This document shows positions 15,705 to 24,353 of a DNA stretch of 64,000 bases, in pieces (positions within the stretch are counted from its first letter, which is position 1; each line of letters starts with the position of its first letter). A program made the translations under genes and the position numbers. Source of the DNA: CAZSDU01 sp963662525 (GTDB taxonomy: Bacteria > Bacteroidota > Bacteroidia > Bacteroidales > FEN-979); assembly GCA_963662525.1 (NCBI GenBank), contig OY759717.1:2914001-2978000 (forward strand), in the 5' to 3' direction. The notes under the pieces were generated by a model. It ran no database searches and was not told the DNA's origin. It worked only from the letters and a program-made list of their open reading frames with translations.

Positions 15705-18236
15705 ATGAAGAAAATATATATTCTTTTATTTATCCTCATGCTGGTTTCGCCAGGTTATGGGTGGACACAGAAAAAACCTGCTCCTAAAAAGCCAGCAACA
15801 CAAAAGAAAGCACCCCCGAAAAAGACAACAACAACCCAAACAATTAAAGCCAAAGCAGGATCAATCCCTGCCGATAAAATTGAAGCATATAAAGAACAGG
15901 TAACCCCCATGATTCGTTTTTTCTCAAGTACGCTTAATTTCCTTGCAGATAAACGAAACCCTGTGAAAGAAAAGCAAACGGTCATCACTGAAAGCTACCT
16001 GAAATTTACCTGGGATCCGGAAGTTCAGGTTGAAGACGACCTCGACGACAACAGGCTGGTTCCGTTATATAAAGATATGCCTGCTTATCTCAGCGACGTG
16101 GATTTCTTCTTCAAAAGGGCAAAATTTCAATATGAGGTGCAGGATGTAAGTGTCCAGACCAATGAAACCGGACAAACTTATTTCCGTGTCACCGCCAACC
16201 GAAACCTTTCCGGAATTACCGTTAACGGAGATTCTGTCAACTCAAATAAGGTCAGGTATATCGAGATCAATTACGATGAAAGTAAGCAGCAACTGATGAT
16301 CGTCAGCATTTACACCACGAAACTCAATGAAAAAGATGATTTGAGACGATGGTGGAACAACCTCTCTGATGGATGGAAGACAATTCTGGGGAAAGATATG
16401 TTTGTAGGAAACAACATCGCCATGCCGCAGGTCGATACCTTCAACGATACGGTTGCCAATATTGAAGGCGCAAAAACAATGATTGATGGCAATCAGTTTT
16501 ATCAGAATCTGAGTCGGATCATTAATAGCACTGATCTCGATCTTTCCGGTAACGTTGCCATTGCTGATCTGGAACCCCTGAGCAAGCTTTCTGCTCTGCA
16601 GCAGGTAGATCTTTCCGGAACTCCGGTCAGCGACCTGATGCCCCTGCATAATACCAACAACCTTGAGGTGTTGGATATCTCGGGAACCTCAGTAAATACC
16701 CTGGAACCCCTTCGCTATTGCACGCATTTGAAAAGTTTACGGATAAAAAGCACACAGGTTCAGGATGTTTCCTTACTCTCGACTTTTTCATCTCTGGAAA
16801 ACCTTGATCTGAGCCGGACAATGGTGACCTCCCTGGCCCCGATCAGTGCTAATATTTCCTTAAAGGATCTTCGGTTCAGCAACACCAGTGTAAGTGATCT
16901 GAGTCCGCTGTCAGGATTGACCAATCTTTCCCTGCTCAAATTTTCTTCCACTCCGGTTAGTAATCTTGATGCATTGCGAAATTTGGATAACCTCCAGGTA
17001 CTTGTTTGCGACAGTACCCGGATCAGTAATCTGGAACCTTTGGATAAAATCTCTTTACAGAGGGTTTATTGCAACAATACCAAGATCACCCGATCGGCGG
17101 CTTTGAATTTTATTAAAAATCATCCCGGCACCGCATTGATTTATGCTACAGCCGAATTGACTAAATGGTGGAACGGAATGACAAAAGACTGGCAAAACAT
17201 CTTTCATTTTTACCTGAAAATGGAAAATATTCCTACTACTGAGCAACTGCACCAGCTTGTCTTACTCGATAGCATCAACATCAGCGGAAGAATGGCGGTT
17301 ACTTCACTTGCTCCACTCAACCAGCTGATCATGCTTCGCACCCTCCAATGCCAGAGCTCCGGAATAACCGATTTTGAACCCCTCAGGAATCTTTCAGAAT
17401 TGAAATCACTGAATGCAGCAAATACTGCGGTTGCTAATGTGACACCGCTTTCGGGACTTACTGCCCTGGAAACCCTGACTATGGATAATACACAGCTGGC
17501 TGACTTGAACCCTTTGTACGGTTTAAAGAATCTGAAATTTGTGTATGCCGATAATACGAAGGTGAATGAAATGGAAGGTAATCAGTTCATGAATAACAAT
17601 CCTGCCTGCATCCTGATTTTCCAGACTTTTGAAAATACTTCCTGGTGGAAGTCCCTGAGTTCAGTATGGCAGGATGTTATGTTACAACAAATAAACGTAA
17701 AGGGAATCCCGGATAAGATAATGTTACAGCAAATCGCGGGTCTTGAAAAACTCACGATAACCGAAAATTTTCAGATCAGCGATATCAGCCCGGCCACCCA
17801 CCTGTCCCGGTTAAAGGAATTGCAATTCAGCGGAACGACGATCAGTTCACTCGAACCTGTGAGCAGGATGCAAAAGCTGCAGGCCTTGAGAATACCCAAA
17901 AATCCCGTAATTGACCTCACTCCCGTAGCCGGTTTATCTCAACTGAAAGAATTGGATTTTTCCAATACACAAGTCGATAACCTGGAACCCATTCAACAGA
18001 TGACTCAGCTGGAAATCCTTAAATTCAGCGGAACTCCCGTGAAAACCCTGAAGTATCTGCAAAAATTGAATTTCCTGAAGGTGCTTGAATTTTATAACAC
18101 CAAGATCAGCAGCCTGGATGTTCTGGAACCCATGAGGTCCTTGCAATCACTGAAGATTTTTAATACCAAGATTTCTGAAAAGAAAGTGGAAAAATTTAAG
18201 ATTTCTCATCCTGGTTGTGAAGTTGTTTATTATTGA
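15705..18236 (+). CDS. Exported leucine-rich-repeat protein with three WW..W modules
   Basis: An 843-residue protein: signal peptide (about 1-21, cut after GYGWTQ), a Lys/Pro/Thr-rich tether (22-50), then a conserved-looking module (about 60-210) containing VEDDLDDNR, YLSDVDFFFKR and KVRYIEINYDES. A WWNNLSDGW motif starts at Trp216 and leads into a block of 20-23-residue repeats of the form L-x-x-L-x-x-S-x-T-x-(V/I)-x-x-L-x-P-L. Related motifs recur at Trp488 (WWNGMTKDW) and Trp647 (WWKSLSSVW), each opening a further LRR block. LRR arrays usually bind protein or glycan, so an exported binding role is likely; the partner is unknown. Last of the four-gene exported operon. Confidence 0.82.
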   Translation: MKKIYILLFILMLVSPGYGWTQKKPAPKKPATQKKAPPKKTTTTQTIKAKAGSIPADKIEAYKEQVTPMIRFFSSTLNFLADKRNPVKEKQTVITESYLKFTWDPEVQVEDDLDDNRLVPLYKDMPAYLSDVDFFFKRAKFQYEVQDVSVQTNETGQTYFRVTANRNLSGITVNGDSVNSNKVRYIEINYDESKQQLMIVSIYTTKLNEKDDLRRWWNNLSDGWKTILGKDMFVGNNIAMPQVDTFNDTVANIEGAKTMIDGNQFYQNLSRIINSTDLDLSGNVAIADLEPLSKLSALQQVDLSGTPVSDLMPLHNTNNLEVLDISGTSVNTLEPLRYCTHLKSLRIKSTQVQDVSLLSTFSSLENLDLSRTMVTSLAPISANISLKDLRFSNTSVSDLSPLSGLTNLSLLKFSSTPVSNLDALRNLDNLQVLVCDSTRISNLEPLDKISLQRVYCNNTKITRSAALNFIKNHPGTALIYATAELTKWWNGMTKDWQNIFHFYLKMENIPTTEQLHQLVLLDSINISGRMAVTSLAPLNQLIMLRTLQCQSSGITDFEPLRNLSELKSLNAANTAVANVTPLSGLTALETLTMDNTQLADLNPLYGLKNLKFVYADNTKVNEMEGNQFMNNNPACILIFQTFENTSWWKSLSSVWQDVMLQQINVKGIPDKIMLQQIAGLEKLTITENFQISDISPATHLSRLKELQFSGTTISSLEPVSRMQKLQALRIPKNPVIDLTPVAGLSQLKELDFSNTQVDNLEPIQQMTQLEILKFSGTPVKTLKYLQKLNFLKVLEFYNTKISSLDVLEPMRSLQSLKIFNTKISEKKVEKFKISHPGCEVVYY

Positions 18237-18241
18237 TTATC

Positions 18242-18988
18242 ATGCCAGATTCCTTATCCTGTCAGCATAATATTGAGGTTTGTTTTTCGCCAAAATTATT
18301 TCCGGAGATTCTTACCCGGGAAAATTATATCGTGGTTCTCACAGATATCTTACGGGCCACTACTTCCATTTGTGCGGCTTTCGAAAATGGAGTAGCCAGG
18401 ATAATACCTGTAGCCACGCTTGAAGAAGCAAGAAAAATGAAAGTGCAGGGATTCCTCGTGGCTTCAGAGCAGGACGGGAAAAAGCTTGATTTTGCTGATT
18501 TCGGTAATTCAGCTTTTCATTTCACGGAGGAAAACATAGGTGGTAAAACCCTGGTTTACTGTACCACTAATGGAACCAGGGCACTTGAAGTAGCCAGGGA
18601 GGCCGAAAAGATTGCCATCGGAGCATTCATCAACATTTCCGCATTGTCATCCTGGCTTCAGACTCAGGGTAAAAATGTAGTCATTCTCTGTTCCGGATGG
18701 AAAAATAAATTCTGCCTGGAAGATGCCCTTTTTGCCGGTGCACTGGTAGAAAGACTTCTCGAAAATCCGGGATTCGGAACCCTTTGTGATTCCGCTCATG
18801 CGGCTCTTGATCTCTGGGAAATCGCTAAGAATGATCTTCCTGGCTATATTCAGAAAGCTGCTCACCGTAAACGCTTGCAGAAACTGGGACTGGATGATGT
18901 CATCCCGTATTCTTTCCAATGCGATCTGACCCGCGTGGTTCCGGTATTTGAAGGAAAAGAAATTGTCAATGTCAATATTACCCAATAG
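18242..18988 (+). CDS. comB: 2-phosphosulfolactate phosphatase family protein (ComB-like)
   Basis: About 248 residues from the ATG at 18242; an in-frame TTG at 18233 overlaps the LRR stop and would add three residues, but the ATG is preferred. Motifs of the ComB family are clear: VVLTDILRATTSICAAFENG, LVYCTTNGTRAL, and VVILCSGWKNKFCLEDALFAG. In methanogens ComB releases phosphate from 2-phosphosulfolactate during coenzyme M synthesis. Bacteroidota do not make coenzyme M, so the substrate here is likely another phospho-acid. It follows the LRR gene within 5 bp. Confidence 0.88.
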   Translation: MPDSLSCQHNIEVCFSPKLFPEILTRENYIVVLTDILRATTSICAAFENGVARIIPVATLEEARKMKVQGFLVASEQDGKKLDFADFGNSAFHFTEENIGGKTLVYCTTNGTRALEVAREAEKIAIGAFINISALSSWLQTQGKNVVILCSGWKNKFCLEDALFAGALVERLLENPGFGTLCDSAHAALDLWEIAKNDLPGYIQKAAHRKRLQKLGLDDVIPYSFQCDLTRVVPVFEGKEIVNVNITQ

Positions 18989-19003
18989 TAAAATGATCAC
19001 CTT

Positions 19004-21052
19004 ATGAAAATCAATCGATTGTTAGCCATTATGAGCATTTCAACAGTTATTATGTCCTGCGTAGGCGGACAGGAAAAGGACGAAAAGGATTTTAAATTCC
19101 TGACGGAACAGTTTGCAGATGCTAAAATCCTGCGTTACCAGGTTCCTGGTTTTGAACAGCTTACACTGAACCAGAAAAAGCTGATTTATTTTCTCAGCCA
19201 GGCTGCTTTATGCGGACGGGATATCACATATGATCAGAATTATAAGCATAACCTGCTGGTTAGGACCACCCTGGAAGGGATATACAATAATTTCCACGGC
19301 GATACAACTTCAGCAGAATATAAGAACTTCCTGGTTTATTTAAAGCGGGTTTGGTTCTCAAATGGAATTCACCATCATTATTCCACCGATAAATTCCTTC
19401 CTGAATTTTCAAAGGAATATTTTGCCAGTCTGGTGAAAGCAGTAAAACCTGAAAATTTACCATTGGTTAAAAACCAGACTGCCGATCAGTTTCTGACAGA
19501 AATCACGCCTATCATGTTTGATCCTGCCATTGCTCCCAAACGGGTCAGTCAGGATGCCGGCAAAGATCTTCTGCAGGCTTCTGCTGCCAATTTTTATGAA
19601 GGTGTTACCCAGAAAGAAGCAGAGGATTATTATTCCAAACTAAAAGCATTCGATAAAAAAGCCGGAAATGATACCCTCATCTCATATGGCCTGAATTCTA
19701 AAGTTGTGAAAGAAAACGGACAGGTCGTTGAGAAAACATATAGAATCGGAGGGCTTTATTCCCCATCTATTGAAAAAATCGTTTACTGGCTTGAAAAAGC
19801 TATGCCCTATACAGAAACCCCTGAACAAAAGGCAGCCCTTGAGAAGCTGATTACCTATTACCAGACCGGTGATCTGAAAACCTGGGATGAATACAATATC
19901 CTTTGGGTAAAAGACCTTAATTCATTGGTGGATGTGGTAAATGGCTTTATTGAAGTCTATGGAGATCCCCTGGCCTTGAAAGCAAACTGGGAATCGGTAG
20001 TGAATTTTAAAAATGTGGAGGCTACCAAGCGAACCGAAATTATCAGCCAGAATGCCTTATATTTCGAGACCAATTCACCTACAGATCCAAAATTCAAGAA
20101 AAAGGAAGTCAAAGGTGTAACTGCCAAAGTGATCACTGTTGCCCAACTTGGAGGCGAATGTGATCCGACTACTCCCATTGGTATTAATCTGCCGAATGCT
20201 AACTGGATACGCAAGGAATTTGGTTCCAAGTCGGTGACCATGGATAATATCACTTACGCTTATGATAAGGCTGCCGAAGGAAATGGCTTCCTGGAAGAAT
20301 TTGCCTATTCAAAAGAAGAAATAGATAATTATAAAAAATATGGGTCCCTGGCCGGTAATCTGACTACCGACCTGCATGAATGCCTTGGACATGGTTCAGG
20401 AAAACTTTTACCGGGTATTGGTGCCGATGCTCTGAAAAATTATCATTCAGCCATCGAAGAATCACGGGCCGACTTATTCGCATTGTATTACATCTCGGAT
20501 CCCAAAATGATCAGCCTTGGCCTTGTTCCGGATGCCAATGTGAGTAAAGCAGAATATGATAACTATATCCGCAACGGGATGATGACACAACTGGTTCGCA
20601 TTCTGCCCGGGAAAAATATTGAGCAGGCTCATATGCGCGATCGTGCTCTCATTTCCCATTGGGTTTACGAAAAAGGAAAAGATAAGAATATCGTTGAAAA
20701 AGTTTCCCGTGACGGTAAAACTTACTTTAAAATCAATGATTACGATGGATTGCGGGTTCTCTTCGGACAGTTGCTCAAGGAAATTCAGCGGATCACTTCG
20801 GAAGGCGATTACAAAGCTGCCAAAGACATGGTTGAAAATTATGGAGTAAAAGTAGATCAATCTCTTCATCAGGAAGTGCTGGAGCGTTATAAAAAGCTGA
20901 ATATTGCTCCCTATGCAGGATTTATTAATCCGATATTCACTCCTGAAATTCAGAATGATACTATATCCGACATCACGATTTCGTATCCGGATGATTTTGC
21001 AACACAGATGCTGGATTATTCAAAGAATTTCTCATTTTTACCAGTCAGATAG
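19004..21052 (+). CDS. Dipeptidyl peptidase III-like metallopeptidase (M49), lipoprotein
   Basis: A 682-residue zinc exopeptidase that removes dipeptides from oligopeptide N-termini. The zinc site is HECLGH (458-463), the six-residue M49 form of HExxH, and the third ligand lies in EESRAD (485-490). The N-terminus MKINRLLAIMSISTVIMSCVGG looks like a lipoprotein signal with Cys at residue 19, so the enzyme is probably anchored in the periplasm or outer membrane. Length and the HECLGHGSGK sequence fit the Bacteroidota branch of the family. It is 15 bp after comB and 4 bp before the M23 peptidase gene. Confidence 0.93.
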   Translation: MKINRLLAIMSISTVIMSCVGGQEKDEKDFKFLTEQFADAKILRYQVPGFEQLTLNQKKLIYFLSQAALCGRDITYDQNYKHNLLVRTTLEGIYNNFHGDTTSAEYKNFLVYLKRVWFSNGIHHHYSTDKFLPEFSKEYFASLVKAVKPENLPLVKNQTADQFLTEITPIMFDPAIAPKRVSQDAGKDLLQASAANFYEGVTQKEAEDYYSKLKAFDKKAGNDTLISYGLNSKVVKENGQVVEKTYRIGGLYSPSIEKIVYWLEKAMPYTETPEQKAALEKLITYYQTGDLKTWDEYNILWVKDLNSLVDVVNGFIEVYGDPLALKANWESVVNFKNVEATKRTEIISQNALYFETNSPTDPKFKKKEVKGVTAKVITVAQLGGECDPTTPIGINLPNANWIRKEFGSKSVTMDNITYAYDKAAEGNGFLEEFAYSKEEIDNYKKYGSLAGNLTTDLHECLGHGSGKLLPGIGADALKNYHSAIEESRADLFALYYISDPKMISLGLVPDANVSKAEYDNYIRNGMMTQLVRILPGKNIEQAHMRDRALISHWVYEKGKDKNIVEKVSRDGKTYFKINDYDGLRVLFGQLLKEIQRITSEGDYKAAKDMVENYGVKVDQSLHQEVLERYKKLNIAPYAGFINPIFTPEIQNDTISDITISYPDDFATQMLDYSKNFSFLPVR

Positions 21053-21056
21053 TCTG

Positions 21057-22787
21057 ATGCAGAAAATTGATTGGTATAGGATTTTCTGGGCATTCACGCT
21101 GATCATCCTTGTTTCATGGCAGAGCCGGCCACCGGAGAAGAATTTCCGTTCCCCGGTCAACTATGCTTTTTCATTGGCAGGCTCCTTTGGTGAAATCCGG
21201 CAGAATCACTTTCACTCGGGAATTGATATCCGTACCGATGGGGTGCAGGGGAAACCGGTTTATGCCGTTGCTGATGGCTACGTGGCCAGGATCAATGTTT
21301 CTTCAGGAGGATTCGGCAAAGCCTTGTACCTGGCTCATCCTAATGGTTATACGACTGTTTACGGACATTTGAAATCGTATGCCGGAAATATCGGTTCTTG
21401 GGTCAGGACACAACAGTATAGACAAGAATCATTCGCCATTGACATGGAAGTACCCCAGGGATTGCTGAAAGTGAAAAAAGGTGATATTGTCGCTTATTCC
21501 GGCAATTCCGGTAGTTCCGGGGGACCACACCTGCACTTTGAGATCCGGGATTCAAAGACGCAGGAAACCATTGATCCCCTGGAATTCGGTTTAAAACCGG
21601 CGGATGCAACGCCACCACAAATCACCTTTATAAAGATCTATCCCTATGATGGCAACAGCATGGTGAACCGGAATAACCAGGCTTTGCTTCTCCCTGTGAC
21701 TGGAAAGGATGGAAGTTTTTTCCTGAAATTATCAGATACGCTCACGGTATCGGGGAATATTTTTTTCGGGATAGAAACCAGTGATCATGCAGGCAGTTCA
21801 GGGTTCCGTACAGGAGTTCCTTTCATTCAGCTGAGTGTGGATGGTGTTCCGGTTTATGCACATAACCTTGACCGCTTTCTCTTTTCTGAAACCCGTTATG
21901 TGAATATTCTCATGGATTATCCTGCCTACATCCAGAATAAAAGGAAGATCCAACGCTCGTATATCGCTCCCAACAATAAACTCAGTATATACGGACAGGT
22001 AGTGAACCGGGGAATCATCAATTTTACCGACAGAAAAATCCATAAAATCCAATATACGGTTAAGGATGTTTTTGGCAATTCAACTAAATTATCTTTTTCT
22101 GTTCAAAGTATTCCTCCAGGCGCTTCAGGGATAAAACCAAAGATGAGGAGTACCCGGTTTGTTCAACAATTTAACTGTAAGGAGGATAACTCCTTTGAAG
22201 AAGCCGGAATTCGATTTAAAATTCCGGATGGGTCATTGTATGAAGACCTGGATTTTGAATATTCGGTAAGCCCGCTGACGCTGGGAACTTTTTCCATGGT
22301 ACATCATTTACAAAACCAGTTCACCCCTCTGCATACTTTTTGTACCCTGTCGATAAAACCGGTCAACCTTCCGAAATCATTGTCTTCGAAAGCGATGATT
22401 GTAAAAATGGATGCGGGAAACCGCTTCTACAGCAAGGGTGGAAAGTTGGAGAACGGATATATTACTGCCCAGATCCGTGACTTCGGAAATTATGCGATCA
22501 TGGTGGATACGATTGCTCCTGTGATTCGCCCGGTGAATATTTTTCCAAATAAAAAAGTAGCTAAACAATCCTCCATTGCCATCAAGATTTCTGATAACCT
22601 GTCGGGGATTAGAACTTACCGCGGAACTTTGAATGGGAAATGGATACTGATGGATTTCGATGAAAAAAACAGGTTGCTTACCTATTGTTTCGATGAGCAT
22701 ATCCATCCCGGTAAAAATCTTTTCCTACTGATCGTAACCGATGCAGTTGGAAATTCTGCCAGGTATGAAGCAAGTCTTCTCCGGTAA
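21057..22787 (+). CDS. M23 family peptidase (LytM-type)
   Basis: A 576-residue protein starting at ATG 21057, four bases after the previous stop; further upstream in-frame starts lie inside the M49 gene and are rejected. A signal anchor or signal peptide covers about residues 8-22. The LytM domain (about 30-175) has zinc ligands His53 and Asp57 in FHSGID and His160 in HLHFE, with His104 and His158 as catalytic candidates. An insertion lies between His104 and the HLH motif. The C-terminal 400 residues are beta-rich, possibly Ig-like. The predicted activity is cleavage of peptide cross-bridges in peptidoglycan, or of other peptides, in the periplasm. Confidence 0.9.
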   Translation: MQKIDWYRIFWAFTLIILVSWQSRPPEKNFRSPVNYAFSLAGSFGEIRQNHFHSGIDIRTDGVQGKPVYAVADGYVARINVSSGGFGKALYLAHPNGYTTVYGHLKSYAGNIGSWVRTQQYRQESFAIDMEVPQGLLKVKKGDIVAYSGNSGSSGGPHLHFEIRDSKTQETIDPLEFGLKPADATPPQITFIKIYPYDGNSMVNRNNQALLLPVTGKDGSFFLKLSDTLTVSGNIFFGIETSDHAGSSGFRTGVPFIQLSVDGVPVYAHNLDRFLFSETRYVNILMDYPAYIQNKRKIQRSYIAPNNKLSIYGQVVNRGIINFTDRKIHKIQYTVKDVFGNSTKLSFSVQSIPPGASGIKPKMRSTRFVQQFNCKEDNSFEEAGIRFKIPDGSLYEDLDFEYSVSPLTLGTFSMVHHLQNQFTPLHTFCTLSIKPVNLPKSLSSKAMIVKMDAGNRFYSKGGKLENGYITAQIRDFGNYAIMVDTIAPVIRPVNIFPNKKVAKQSSIAIKISDNLSGIRTYRGTLNGKWILMDFDEKNRLLTYCFDEHIHPGKNLFLLIVTDAVGNSARYEASLLR

Positions 22788-22798
22788 AATTTTCTTTC

Positions 22799-22806
22799 TA
22801 TATTTG
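22799..22806 (+). promoter_or_regulatory. Candidate -7 box directly before guaA
   Basis: TATATTTG ends one base before the ATG at 22808 (second ATG at 22811). If used, transcription would begin at or just inside the start codon. The -33 position has no TTG, so the site may be fortuitous. Confidence 0.3.
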
Positions 22807-22807
22807 T

Positions 22808-24340
22808 ATGATGCAAGAAACCATCCTCATTCTGGATTTCGGTTCCCAGTATACCCAGCTGATTGCACGCAGGGTCAGGGAACTCAATGTGTACTGCGAA
22901 ATCCATCCATTCAATAAAATTCCACTCATTCACAGCGGAATCAAAGGGGTTATCCTTTCCGGAAGTCCTTATTCGGTCAGAGATGCAGGTTCCCCTGTGC
23001 CTGACCTTGCCGGAATCAGGGGGAAACTTCCCTTACTGGGTATATGCTATGGCGCCCAGTTCCTGGCACAATCCTCCGGAGGAGAAGTAATGCCTTCGGA
23101 AATAAGGGAATACGGCAGGGCTAACTTATCGTTCATCAATACATCCAGTGAACTCCTTAGGGGTATGACACCGGGAACTCAGGTCTGGATGTCGCATGGA
23201 GATACCATTCTCCGGATGCCAGAAAAGTTCATGGTAATTGCCAGTACAACCGAAGTTCAGTATGCGGGATTCGTGATTGAAGGAGAGAAGACTTTTGGCA
23301 TTCAGTTCCATCCGGAAGTTTATCATACCACGGAAGGTTCCATACTGCTGAAAAATTTCGTGGTCGGTTGTTGTGGTTGCAGTCAATCCTGGACCCCGGA
23401 ATCTTTTATTGAAACCACAGTAAAGGAACTTCAGTCAAAGCTCGGTCAGGATAAGGTAGTCCTTGGATTATCCGGGGGAGTAGATTCATCCGTAGCTGCT
23501 ATGCTGCTGCATAGAGCCATTGGGAAACATCTTTATTGCATTTTCGTCGACAACGGTTTATTGCGGAAGAATGAATTCCGGAAAGTTATTGAACGCTATA
23601 AAAGCCTTGACCTGAATATTATCGGGGTGGATGCTTGTGATCGTTTTCTGGATGCCCTGAAAGGTGTGAGCGATCCGGAAAAGAAAAGGAAAATCATCGG
23701 AAAGACTTTTATTGATGTTTTCGAAGAAGAAGCTTTGAAAATAAAAAACATTCGCTGGCTCGCACAGGGTACGATTTACCCGGATGTTATCGAATCGCAT
23801 TCCGTAAAAGGACCTTCCGCAACCATTAAATCCCATCATAATGTCGGAGGCTTACCGGAGCACCTGAACCTGAAGATCGTGGAACCCCTGAACAGTCTTT
23901 TTAAAGACGAAGTCCGAAAAGTTGGGCGTACCCTTGGACTGGATCCCGGCTTTGTTAACCGTCACCCTTTTCCCGGACCCGGACTGGCTGTAAGAATTTT
24001 AAGTGATATCGACCGCGAAAAAGTAAGGTTGCTCCAGGAAGTGGATGATGTGTTCATCAACGGCCTCCGTACTCATGATTTGTACGAAAAAGTCTGGCAG
24101 GCCTTTGCAGTCTTGTTGCCTGTTCAATCTGTCGGCGTTATGGGAGATGAACGGACTTACGAAAATGTAGTGGCGCTGAGGGCAGTGACATCCACCGATG
24201 GCATGACCGCCGACTGGGCGCATCTGCCTTATGATTTTCTGGCCAGGGTGAGCAATGATATCATCAATAAAGTGAAAGGTGTAAACAGGGTGGTTTACGA
24301 CATCAGCTCAAAACCACCGGCTACTATCGAATGGGAATAA
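22808..24340 (+). CDS. guaA: GMP synthase, glutamine-hydrolysing
   Basis: A 510-residue full-length GuaA that amidates XMP to GMP using ATP and glutamine. The class I amidotransferase domain has Cys80 in GICYGAQ and the His168/Glu170 pair in FHPEV. The ATP pyrophosphatase domain has the P-loop SGGVDSS at 222-228. The dimerisation domain contains RHPFPGPGLAVRI and ends with the family's KPPATIEWE. Two ATGs (22808, 22811) are in frame; either gives a plausible start. The preceding gene ends 20 bp upstream. Confidence 0.97.
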   Translation: MMQETILILDFGSQYTQLIARRVRELNVYCEIHPFNKIPLIHSGIKGVILSGSPYSVRDAGSPVPDLAGIRGKLPLLGICYGAQFLAQSSGGEVMPSEIREYGRANLSFINTSSELLRGMTPGTQVWMSHGDTILRMPEKFMVIASTTEVQYAGFVIEGEKTFGIQFHPEVYHTTEGSILLKNFVVGCCGCSQSWTPESFIETTVKELQSKLGQDKVVLGLSGGVDSSVAAMLLHRAIGKHLYCIFVDNGLLRKNEFRKVIERYKSLDLNIIGVDACDRFLDALKGVSDPEKKRKIIGKTFIDVFEEEALKIKNIRWLAQGTIYPDVIESHSVKGPSATIKSHHNVGGLPEHLNLKIVEPLNSLFKDEVRKVGRTLGLDPGFVNRHPFPGPGLAVRILSDIDREKVRLLQEVDDVFINGLRTHDLYEKVWQAFAVLLPVQSVGVMGDERTYENVVALRAVTSTDGMTADWAHLPYDFLARVSNDIINKVKGVNRVVYDISSKPPATIEWE

Positions 24341-24353
24341 AATTCATTGCACT

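Noticed and set aside
20904..21056. Upstream part of the M23 peptidase frame
   Set aside because: Lies inside the M49 peptidase gene; the ATG at 21057 gives a normal signal peptide.
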